From assembly GCA_023079485.1 (NCBI GenBank), contig CM041084.1:127965292-128029291 (forward strand): DNA of 64,000 bases. Direction: 5' to 3'. The notes beneath the pieces are model-generated. The model was not told the origin of the DNA, did no database searches, and worked only from the letters and a program-made list of their open reading frames with translations. How positions within the stretch are numbered: position 1 is the first letter of the stretch; each line of letters opens with the position of its first letter. The DNA is from Archilochus colubris (lineage: Eukaryota > Chordata > Aves > Apodiformes > Trochilidae). The translations under genes and the position numbers were made by a program. Positions 1 to 12,000 of this stretch are shown piece by piece.

Positions 1-77
1 AATTACATTTCAGGGTGACAGCGCCATTTATTACTCATTCTATAAAGAACTGCTAAAGGCTCCTTCCTTTGAAAGAG
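1..77 (+). CDS. DPY19L4: DPY19L4 exon, cut by window edge
   Basis: The frame reads [11 protein letters not shown]...KAPSFERG from base 2 and ends at the donor gtacaa. Its last base pairs with the first two of exon 1848 to give glycine. The 5' end lies outside the window. The segment is a lumenal or loop region before the conserved YELTHNNKT. Confidence 0.85.
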
Positions 78-3000
78 GTACAAACCCTGTTTGTTTTATT
101 AACCTTGAAAAGTCCTCTTCCTTCTGGAGACAGTAAAAACTTCATACCAGAGAGACTGATTTTATACATTTATATATCAATCAGATTAATTAAAAGCTAT
201 GTGCTGCCCTAACTTTTCAGCGCCTCGTAAAAGAGAAGAATATTTAAGTATCCTCTTAAGTATCCAGTCCAGCAGATTGCCCTTTAATCAGTACTCTGGA
301 ACAGGATTTATATTGTTCTCATATTGCCCCATATAGAAGTTGTTGTTGGATTTGCCTGTGCTAGATAGTGAATTTCCTGCAATGTAACCATACTTGATGT
401 TTAATTTGGGAATTAGGAATGGAATTTACTGTGTTCTGTCTTCTGTCACAAGATGGTACAGATTCTATTAAGAGCTGATACGCTCAATCCTGTCCTTGCC
501 AGAATTTTCTACTCCTGTGAGCTATGATGAATAGATGTTGATGAGCACTGTGTGATGGGGGCAGAAACCAACAGGAAGGAGAGCAAACTGTGTGGCAATG
601 ATCCCTCTTCCCTTCCCACTCCTGTTCTGGCGCTCACTGACCCTAGGACCCTTAAGCAGCAGAAAACTAAAGGAATGAAAAGAAGATGGAACACTTCCAC
701 GCTAGTTTAGTGAGTTCTGAAGGGCACCTGGGCCAGCGTGGGGAAAATGTGAGAATTCTGGGAGAGAAGAGGGAGTAAACAACCATGTCTCATAGCAATC
801 AGCCATTGCGTTAGTTCAGTCCCCTCATGAAACCTCATCCAAAGACACTTAAACTTTGCAGCTATAGTTTCATTGGTTGAACAGTTTGCCAGCTGGTACG
901 TAGTGCATCAGCAATATATAACAGATCTTGAGGAACTGAGTGTACCAGTTATCTGTGGGGAGAATACCCATGCTGTGGATAGACAGACTGCCTCAATCAG
1001 GCATGCTGCCTCTGCTCACAGGCAGACAGACTCATCTGTCCAGTAGGTATTACAGGGGCACTTGGTTTTCAAAGGTGTGATGTAGCTGTGCTGAACCCAG
1101 TTATAAGTCCTGCAAGAGCTGGTCTGGTCTGCAGAGAACCAGCTGCAGACCACACACCAAGATATACTCAGAGCTGGAAACAGTTAGGTGGTTGGCTTTT
1201 GCATTGTTTTGGGTTTTTTGTTCTTTTTTTTTTCCCCCCTGCTGTAATTTGGGTTTATTTTTCCTCTTCTCTCTATTGTCTAAAATAATGACAAGTCTTT
1301 AATTATATTATCTCTGAATTATGTATCCTTCAAGTATGCCAGTTTCAATTTAATCTCAATCCCATACAAAGGCATAAGAATCACAGTTTGTGATTTTTAG
1401 AAGTCTCAGAAACCCAGGTCTGAGGTAGGGTGATAAGGCCATCAAATCAGACCTGTTTGTGGGGACAGGTTTAACACACCCTGCTGATCCCTGTTAGATC
1501 TTTGTATCACTTCCAAAGAACCTCCTGTGAAGGTGGTCTGTAGATAGCTGGTTCCAGGGCTGAAGCAGTATGTTACTGAAAAGACTGCACTTCAACTGCT
1601 TAGTTTGGGACCTTCTGTTTAAAGACTACATCAAAAAATGGTAATACTTTGTTGTTAAATCAGTAGGGTGCAGTGGGATCTGGCAGAGAAGTTTCTCCTT
1701 CCTTTAAAATTAGGAGTGGTGAATCCATTGGTAGCTTTAGTGATCAAATATTCCTACCTTTGAGTACCCTGTCACCTCTTTTAAGGACAACAGTAATAAG
1801 TGATTCCAAGACATATTTGTTTATTTATTTATTTATTTTGTCTATAGGTGTTTATGAGTTGACACACAATAATAAGACAGTATCACTGAAGACAATAAAT
1901 GCAGTCCAGCAAATGACTTTGTACCCAGAGCTGATTGCCAGTGTCCTATATCAAGCATCTGGTAGTGAAGTATGTGCATTTCTCCTACTTTCTCAGCTTT
2001 TGTTATGGTTGGGTATGTGTCTGTGTATGAGACTTGGTATGTTGTATAGAATAAATACTTGCCATTCTTGTTGGAAGAATTGAGCTAAATCTCTTGCAAG
2101 GTTCATGTCCTCAATTCTGATCAGGTTTTGGGTGTTTATTTGCACTAAACCTTTTTGTCCATTATTCTTTACTTCCACAAATGACTTGGAAATGTGGAGA
2201 GTATCTGTGCTGCCCATTAAAAACAGGAAAGTTAGCTCATTCAGAGTACAGAAGTCAGTTGTAGTGGTACCTGTCTCTACTCATTCCTGAATAAATAAGT
2301 GGGAAAAACCACTTTTGTAGATAAACCTTTTGTGTCTTTCTGCTCTAGTGGGGTTTGTTCAGCTTTACATGGCATTCTTGTGTCTTCACTTATTTATCTT
2401 TCTTTTTATTATTATTTGTTTATTTTATATGTGCTTCTCTGTATTTGGAACATTTTTTTGCCATATTCTGTGAACTTTATATCTCACTGCTGCACAGATT
2501 TATTAAATCTGACACATACAATATTCATTCTAAAGCAAATACAAAATCACAGCACTAGAAAACTGAATTCTGAATTGTGCTCTTAATTCACACTGCTTTG
2601 TTCTCCCTAAGCCCAAAATAAAAGCATGTTCAATACTTTTCTAGAACAGGGGCCTCCTCTTACCTGTTTGTAAAGCACCTAGCACACTGTTAGCAGTATG
2701 CAAATAATAAATAGTAATCATTTCCAGCTTCAGCTCAGTTGCCACTATGTCTCTTCGTTTTTATTTGTAATTTCAGGAAGTTATTGAGCCAGTGTATTTC
2801 TACATTGGTATAGTTTTTGGACTGCAGGGAATTTATGTGACTGCATTGTTTGTAACCAGTTGGGTTATGAGTGGGACTTGGCTGGCAGGAATGCTGACTG
2901 TAGCATGGTTCATTATTAACAGGTAAGAAAAACATCTTTATACAATCTAGTTTGTCAATAAGGCACTTTAAAATATTAGAGCAGATTGAAATGCTTTCTA

Positions 3001-6000
3001 TTAAACTTTGTGTTCTCAGTGTGAGAGCAAGCTCTTATGCTAAGTAAAATACATCTCCTAGATGCACTGATTCTCATGATGCTTTTATTAATGGAAAGGC
3101 CTCCTGTTGTCCAAACCATCCACTCTGCCAGTTGGATGGCAGACACACACACACATTGGTTTGGTATGTGTGTGTTCATACAGGAGTATTCTCATACAGT
3201 TCCATTTTGCAGGAACATTCCTCAGAAGGTTTTGGTTTTGTGCTGGTGAAGGATGAAAACAAATTTCTGAAGTTTCTGTAAAACACAATTGCTGTCTGTG
3301 GGTTCTAAATACTGTGGTGGTTGTTCCATTGCCTAAAATGAAACAACAAAAGGCATTTTTCTTATAAAGAGTCTCTGATTATTTTTTGTAAATTTGCTTT
3401 TTGTAGTGGGTTTTTGTGCAAAGAAGAATCTTCTTAGATGATCCTGTTAATAAGATTTTTAAATTTAAAAACCTATCACTTGCAAGGAAATGTCCCTTCC
3501 CTTTATGAAGCACTGCAGTAAGAGGGAGCCTTATTTGGGCTTTGAGAACTTGTGTTCAGGTTCCTGGTTTGTTACCAAATAGCTCTGGGGCTTTCTGTGA
3601 ACTTGAGAGCACTTGAAAGAAAAAGAATATTGAAGGAGCAAAATGTTAGAAATACACATTTAAAGGTGAACTGTTGGGAAGCAACTTTTCGGAGTGTAAA
3701 GTCATCATGATCAAATCTGTGATTATTAATGAGTAACACTGTTCATCAAGCTGGTGTGAACAGTGGAAAGTAGGAAAAATGGTGAATAAATCTGTATTTT
3801 TTCCAACAGCAAAAAAGATTAAACATTCTTAACAAATTGAAAGGTCCAGTATTTAAAAAGCTCCAGATATGCCTCTGCAAGAGGCTTCAGAGGTAAAAAT
3901 GAAAGGTGACGCTTTCAAATACCTAAATGATAAAGGAGCTTGAGACTCCTTTTTAAAAGCATAGTAGACACAAAGAAGATGTGTCCCTCTGAAACTGTTG
4001 CCTTTGATCACATTTGAGAGTGTGACTCGTGCTTCTAAGTCACTTCAGAACTTTTTAAAACTTTCTCCTACAGCTCTAATTGTGCAGATATTGTCAAGTC
4101 ATTCCATGAGAAGATGCTACTGTTTTGGCTTGTGCTTCCCATCCATCTTTAATCTCTTGTTTTGCTGGGCAAAATTTTCCTTGTAGACAGAGTATCTGCT
4201 GGTGCTGCTGCTATGAGGGAGCACTATGGATTCTGAGCATGTTGTACTCAGCCTAAATCACTCATTTAAAACATATTGCCTGAAAAGTGAAAGGAGTCTT
4301 CTCTCTTAGCACAGCTTGTGGCCAAAGAGGGCTCTGTTCTCCCAGTGCAGGTGAGCAGAAGCTCCATGTGATGCATCTGGCTCACAAAGTTCTGTGGGGG
4401 GCTGGAGGCTGCTGCATTTTGGCTTCAGTCCTGTAAATGCCAGCTAGGGAGGAGGTCTTCTGAATAAACAAGTAAAGATTGGACCTTCTGTGCTTATATT
4501 AAATTTGTGACCTGTATCAGCAGCGAAATTGTCAGTGTTACTTCATACCCTAAACAGGATTAGTTTGATTGGAAGGCCTCACAGATATCTAGAAGTGACA
4601 TTTAGGTTTTCCTTGGTGTTTCCTTCCATAAATCTAATAATTTTGTTTGTCTGTACTTTATTCTAGGACAGATACAACAAGAATTGATTACTCCATACCA
4701 TCAAGAGAAAACTGGGCTTTGCCATATTTTGCATGTCAAGTAGCAGCCCTCACAGGCTATTTAAAAAAAAACCTAAATTGTTCTGCTGAGGTAAAGCAAA
4801 AATAACTTGTTAATAAAGCATTGCTGGTAGAACTGTGCTCTAGAGTTGTTGCCTTTGTCCCTATTGCCCCACTAGGCAGAAAACAGTAGATGTTTTGTTT
4901 GTTCTTTTTTGAATCAGCCACTAGGATTTCACCTGGGCATGTGCAGTTTTTGCTAAGCCACTTGTGCCCTGCCCTGTTATGCCCCCATGAGGCTTCAGAG
5001 AGAACAGTGTCTTAATGAGCTGTGTGCTGTCTCTGTAAAATAAACCGATGCAGACTTTTCCCACTGTGTTAACTATTTTGTTGTTCTTCCTGTTGCTTGA
5101 AGATGGTTGTAATCTCCTTTCCCTGCTCTCTGTCAGAGATGGCTTTAAATGTTTTCGAATGTTTCAGTAATCACTTTCTTCCAGCTGAGAACATGTTAAA
5201 CATTTCTAAAGTAAAATTTTTAATTATTTCCTAAAATAACTAATTTACCTAGTTTCTGTTTTAATGATCTCTGAGTTACGTAGTGACAGAGATGCTTAAG
5301 TATGAAATTAATGCTGTTTTCTGTTTCTCTTTTTTTCCCTAGAAGTTTTGTTACCTTTTGGTGAGTGCTTCAACATATACCTTCATGATGATGTGGGAAT
5401 ACAGTCATTATCTCCTGTTTGTCCAGGCTGTTTCTCTTTTTCTGCTAGACAGCTTTGCCCTGGCACAGACAGAGAAGGTATTAGAACTCTTCAACTGCCT
5501 GAAAGCTGGGGACATAAATGCAGCCTCAGAGGTGGCTGCCATATGCACAGCTTGGGTCCAAGTCGTGTCTATTGGAGGGATGGGGAGGCCTTCTATCATA
5601 CTACTTCTTTTGGCACTCGTACAGAATTCTTGTAAAGTTATTGTGCACTAGTTACTGAGGCTGAGCAGGGCCATTTTGATGTGAATTACTTAGAGCCAAG
5701 CAGTAGATTCATGGGATCCAATAATCCCCTGGTAAGCAGAGGGATGGAATAGACTATCTACTGCTCTAAAAAGCAACACATGTATCCACAGTAATTTTAT
5801 TTTATTGTGTTTTGTTTTATTTATTCAACAGGTGCATGAAGTATACAAAATATACTTGTTTTCTCTCTTCGTGGGGTACCTTTTGCAGTTTGAAAATTCA
5901 GCCTTACTAGTGTCACCATTACTGAGCCTTGTAGCAGCTTTAATGCTTTCCAGATGCCTTCAGGTAACTAAACTCTCTTTTAACTCCAAGTATAGTTTTA

Positions 6001-9000
6001 ATTATTTGAACTGAGCTCCAAGTTACATGGCATTCTGAAATTATATTTGCAGATTAATATGAAAAAAGACACATTTATGTCAAGATTGCTGAAAATAATG
6101 TACATTTATTTGGTACTTACAATAACGGTGACACTAAACTTCTTACTGAAGGTAAGATTCCTCTATAAAGTGATTTTCATTTTCAAAATCCAAATGGAAT
6201 GTTGAAGTTATAACTGAAAAATCTTTTATAGTGTTGCTTTTCTTACTGATCTGAGAGTTAATAGCTTAATTCATAGCAAATTGAAGTACTTTTTTAGTAC
6301 TTTTTAGTGGAATAATTTTGTATTTATGTAAAAAGTCTAACAACTCGTTTTTGTTGGGTTTTGGTCTTTGGAGTTGAGTCTGGAGCATAAAGAAATAATC
6401 TTTAAATCATATGTTAATTGCTTCATGAATTTGTTTTTTTATTCTTACTTGGATGGCTTCTGCAAATTGCTGTGAATGTTAAAATGTTATTCTTATGCAT
6501 GGAAAAGACCTAGTGGCCACAAACAGGTGTGAGTAGTCTCAGGGTAGACGTTAATTTTCAACTAAATTTCTACTAGAACATGGGAAAAGAAACCTTCACT
6601 TAAAGTAGGAGATTGCACAGTGGGATTTAACATGGTTGTCTATTTTGATTAGAAACTCCCTCTTGCTTGCTCTAGCCTTTTACATATCTTATTCTGCTTT
6701 TTCTCTGTGTCTCAAACGCAGTCTGGTTGTTTTAATTAACAGTATCAACTTAGAAAAACCTACTGAACCCTAACATTTTTGAGAGAATGCTCATAGTGCC
6801 ATTCAGCTTGGCTAGCCTTGCTGTGTCTCTGGGAAAATAAAACCTAACCTTGAATAATAGGAGTTAAATTACATAAACAGTACTCAGAATTTTTGGCTGC
6901 TCAAGCAATTTATTTGAAGATTACAAATGCCCATAACTTTTGCTAGGCTGCAGTCCTATTGTTTAGTGGAGCCAAACACAATGTTCTTTGGCTTGCTTGG
7001 AGGGTAAGTTAGTCCTTTTTTCATGCTCCTTTTTACACAGCTCAGTAGTCTTTTGACAGCTTTTCACTTGCCTTCCTGTTGGAGTACATGAATGAAATTA
7101 AGGGAATGATATTCTCAAAGAAACTCAAAAGATAGAGTTGATTAAGTGAAGGTTTAGAATCCTGTACCACTACCTTAATTGGCACACTTAATCAAATTTC
7201 TTAGTCTTAACTAAATCTTGAGTAGTTGATTGTTGCCTGCCATTTTGTAATTTGAATAAAGTGACTACTTGAAAGCTGCTTCCAGCACTTGATAAGATTT
7301 TTCTCTGCTAAATTAATTTTCAGATGTTTGTTCCTCATAAAGAAAATGAACATTTGTTGAAGTTCATTGAAGTAAAACTTGGCTTAAACACAACTAAGTA
7401 AGTTTTTAACTCTTTACACCTTCTAAAATACCCAAACTTCTGAACTGCTCCAAAATGTATAAAATTTCTGTAGCCTGTGAGAATTTTATAGAGGAGTTAG
7501 GGAAACAGTTTCTATTTGTCATCCAGTTTAAGATTGAATTGAAAAAAGGTGCATATACAGAATTTACTTAGGATTTTGAGGCTTCTAAAGCACTTCAGTA
7601 TTTTTCATGTCTTGGGATGAAAGCATTTCATAGATTTTTGTTTTCTTTTGATGTTGAAGAGCAAAAACTTTCTGTACCCTGTCTCTGGTGTTTCTAATAA
7701 GTCTTGAAAGCAAAGATAATAAGGTAAAGGTGGTCGTACTAACTTTTTATAGCCTGAAGAAAAAGAGCTCGGAAGAGTCATGAACTATGAATACTATCTC
7801 AGAATAGAGTTGGGTTGTGGGGTTTTATTTTTAGTTTTGTAAGAGTCAAAACCCCCACCCCCCCAAAAACAAACCAAACCAAAACAACAACAAACCAAAA
7901 CAAAACCCTGGCAAAACAAACCTGTATGTTTTGGAGGAAATTAGAACAATGGACAACTTGAAAGTCAGAGGGAATGGTTATGATTCTGAGAAACACTGTT
8001 TGCATCTATTAAAGAGTTGAATGTTGATCTAGAAGAAGACATCATGGCTACAGATTTTCTTAAAAACTTCAGATGGATTATTGATAAGGACTGAGACATC
8101 CCCTGGACTCACACCAACACTTGCAGTTCTGTGCAGGGATTATGACTCTTTCCTGGGAACTGCATCTCTTACAAAACTACTTCACAGCCTTTCAGAGAAA
8201 GAAGTGGAAAATGACATCACACATAATTGAAATGGTTTGTGAATTTTTGGAAGACAAGATGCAGTGACGCTGACACAGATGCATTGTTTTAACACACATA
8301 CCTGCACTTTTTAAAGTGTTTTGCAAGAAAAGCCTCTGTCCAGCCTCTGTCAGGATTTCAGTTTATTCACCTACCAGGTATTCTGGATTTTATTTTTTTC
8401 TCCTGGGACTTGCTACATGTTACTTTCCAGTCTGTCAAATTCTGCAGTGAAGCCAGTGAGAGAGACAAACTGGATGCAACTACACCTAGGAAACTGTAGC
8501 TGTAGGTTGGAATTACAGTTTGCAGCACAAGAGCTTCAAGATGTGTCTTTTAAAGCCAATTTGGACATGCCCAGCTGTCAGTCTTTAAACTGATATTGTC
8601 TCTTTGAAAGTGGTTCAAGTGGTTCAGTCTTCCCTCCACAGAAAAGAGGGAGGAAAATGAAACAAAATAAGACAAGAATGCATTCCTGGCATCGCATACT
8701 GCACCAGTTCCAGCTGAGAATGCACACTGATAGTGCTTCTTGGTAGAGTACATAATCTTTCTGCTCATTAATTGAGAAAGAAGAATGATCAAGTGGGTTT
8801 GGCTACAGAACTAGAATTTCAGCATTAAGAATTCCATTCTTGGCAGTGCCTTGTGCTTGTTTGTGATCTCAGATGACCACTTTCCCTTCTTCATCCCCCC
8901 TTTTGGAATGAGGACAAGCATACCTTCTCAAATCAGTATCTCCAAAATCTTAATCCCTTATAACAATGAAGTGCTTTGTGGTCCCCCGTAATGGAGTTAT

Positions 9001-12000
9001 ATGGGAGGCTGGGTTTTTGTGGTATAAAAGAGTTGTAGTCTGGTCTCTTCAGACTGCAGATTCTTTTTTAGAGGACAAGCTTTGATAACAGACAGAGTAC
9101 CTGCAAAGCTCTTTCAAATGATAAAAAGATAACTTTTCAAAGAATAATTTCAAATAGTTTCCTATTACATGAATAGGTTAAACTGTGACTGGTTGTGTGC
9201 TGGGTTTTTTTTTTTCTAATCTTTGTGGTATTTGATTGTTTTTAATGGGATGTTTTTGCCTTACTAGGAATTTTACAATGAATTGGCTCCTTTGTCAAGA
9301 ATCTCTTCAGGCACCCTCCCAAGACTTTTTTTTGCGCCTAACACAGTCATCACTGTTGCCTTTCTATATTTTAGTATTAATTATCTGCCTTTTTTCTGTA
9401 ACTCAGGTCGTTTTTAGGAGGATTTGGTAAGTAGCATATTTATACTGAAAAATAGAAAGTTAAAAATAAGAGGTTCGTGGATGTCTGAGTGAATGATCAT
9501 GTTTGTTGCTCCAAAGTGTGTTGCCCCATTGACCTGCCAAGATGGGAGCACTAGAGGAGAGGCCCACCAGCAGCTCTTGAAGGAAGTCCTTTAGTGACTG
9601 GCTTCTTGAGCAGTCCTCCAGTTCAGGCAGGGAGTTGTCATTGTTTTTTTTCCCTGTGGGTGTAATTCCTGCAGAGGTCTGGCTATTGTTTTATGATATT
9701 TTTACATCTTTTCTCAGTGGTAGGGAAAAAGATATTCTGTCTGTTTTCCCCTTCCAACAGCAGTTATCAGATTGTTGTTAGAGGATTTTCTTCTCTGTTT
9801 TGGGTTTGGTTTTGTGTTCTTTGTTTGTTTTTTTTTTCCTTCTCAAACGTACATGAAGGATGAGATGGGTGGAGCTGAGAGGATTTGAGAGTTCTAATGC
9901 TTCACTGAGGTTTGTTTGTTTGTTTTGTTTTTTAAACTCTTGTTTACTGTGATAAGGTCTGTCAGCCTTTCCTGCTCAGAGCAGAGCTGAAGTAAAACTG
10001 ACTCAATTATTTTTAGTTTCACACTGATTCACAGTTCCCTTGAGACAAGGGGTAGTGGAGCTGAGTGTTTACAGAGTAAGAATAGCAACACTGTAGATCC
10101 TGGCAGAACTTGTCTTGGAAACTCAATGGCTAGGAAATTATCTCACCCTGGTAGAAGATGAATGGTGTAATTGCTCAGGTATTAGGGCAGATTTCTCACT
10201 TGTCTGTAGCAGAAATCAATAGATTTTGCCAAGGACCAAAACTAATAGGTGAAGATTGTACTGCTGTAAATGAAAATGCTTGACAGGTTGGATGTGTGAT
10301 AGTATTTTCAAAACAATGAAACAAACTTCTAATCTTTTGCTCATGGTAGAAATAGCTATTTACTACTTTGTAATCAGCAGTGACACCAGTACATCCAACA
10401 GCTTTTTCTAGAAAAGCTTAAAATAAACCTTCTCTTATTTAATTTTGAAACATTTGGTAGTTTCATGTATTTTTCCATCTTACATGGGGAAGCTTATTAT
10501 AGAACTGTAATCTGAAATCACATCGTAGTAGAGTAAGTTGTTATCTGTTGTGTGCTTTGCTATCTTGTTTGTAGAAAAATGTGTTGTAAGATACTGGTTA
10601 TGATTTTTTTACATATATAGTACTAGAACTTATAATAATGTTACAAAAACCTGGTTTTGTTATCCTGCTCTGTCATAAAATGGTACACACATTCCAAACA
10701 TAATTATCATTCTACAGATTGCTTAATACTTCACCAAGCTAATGATATGAAGAAACTGTTAGAATGCATGTGCAGCATGCTTCATGTTTACAGAGTGTGC
10801 ATGCTCTTAAATTAGACTGTCTCTTGCTGCTGAATTACCTTAAAATAGGATTTACAGTTACAGGCAGTGTATTAATGCAGAGCCATTGCTCCAGGCAGGT
10901 TACAGTCTAAAACAAGGGACAGAGAGTGCTGACAGATCATTGATGATGTACTAAAAACAAATAAGCAGTGCAACAATATTGTATGATATGACACAGAATG
11001 ATCTCAGTGTACTGCTGACTTAACATTCATAAAAGTATTTTTATTGGCACATTTGCCTGAGATAATGTCTGAATTAAGTGATGTCTCATTTTCTCCAACT
11101 GCAGTGGTGAACCACTGAAAGAGACAGTTAAACTTGAGGATGGTCGAATTGGAGAGAGGCCAGAAATAGTTTATCATGTAATTCACACAATTTTACTTGG
11201 TTGTCTAGCCATGTGTTTGGAAGGGTAAGTCTGATTTTGATGTATCTCCTTTGAAAGCAACAGAGTTCCTAACTAGATGTGATACACCATTCACCCCTTT
11301 GAAATTCACCCCTTTCCAGAAATGTCTTTGGCATATAGTGGTACTAATTAGTAGGGGAGAGAGCAAAGATCATTTTGACTGTAAAATGGATACAGGCAGA
11401 TGATCAATTGTTCTTGGTCTCTTAACATGTTTTCTAAGCTGTAATGCAACCAAAATCTGAGACATTAATTGAAGCAAACCTTAATCACTTTCTTTATGGT
11501 ATTTAAGTGTAAAACTGTGCTGTAATGCTGTAATATTGTAATATTGTAATGTTGTAGTCTAGCAAGATCTCTTGTAGTGTTTTGATAAACAGTGTCCTGG
11601 AATATAGGGACATAGAAGGTATTTTTTTAATCCATCTTCTTGTGTCTAGGCTAGCAAGAGGTATACTGTTGCTTGACATTCTAAAGTAGTAGCAAAACTA
11701 TTTTCAAAGATACTGTGTTAGTACTCAGAGCAACAGAACTTAAAGTTTGAAAGACATTGTTCTAATACTGTCTCTCAGCTAAATTAGCTTGAAGGTGGTA
11801 AGCTTGTGTTTATATTACATTCATCATCCTAAAATTTGAATATCCACAACTTAAAGTGAGCAGACTGTTGTGTTTCCATGTAGGTGGCTTAACTTGACTA
11901 GTCTATCCTTAAGAGGGAGACAATACCTGCAAACTGTAAATTGTTTATTAAATATTTTCCTTTCCTTTCTTCAGGAGCTCCCTTATAGCACAGTGTCTGT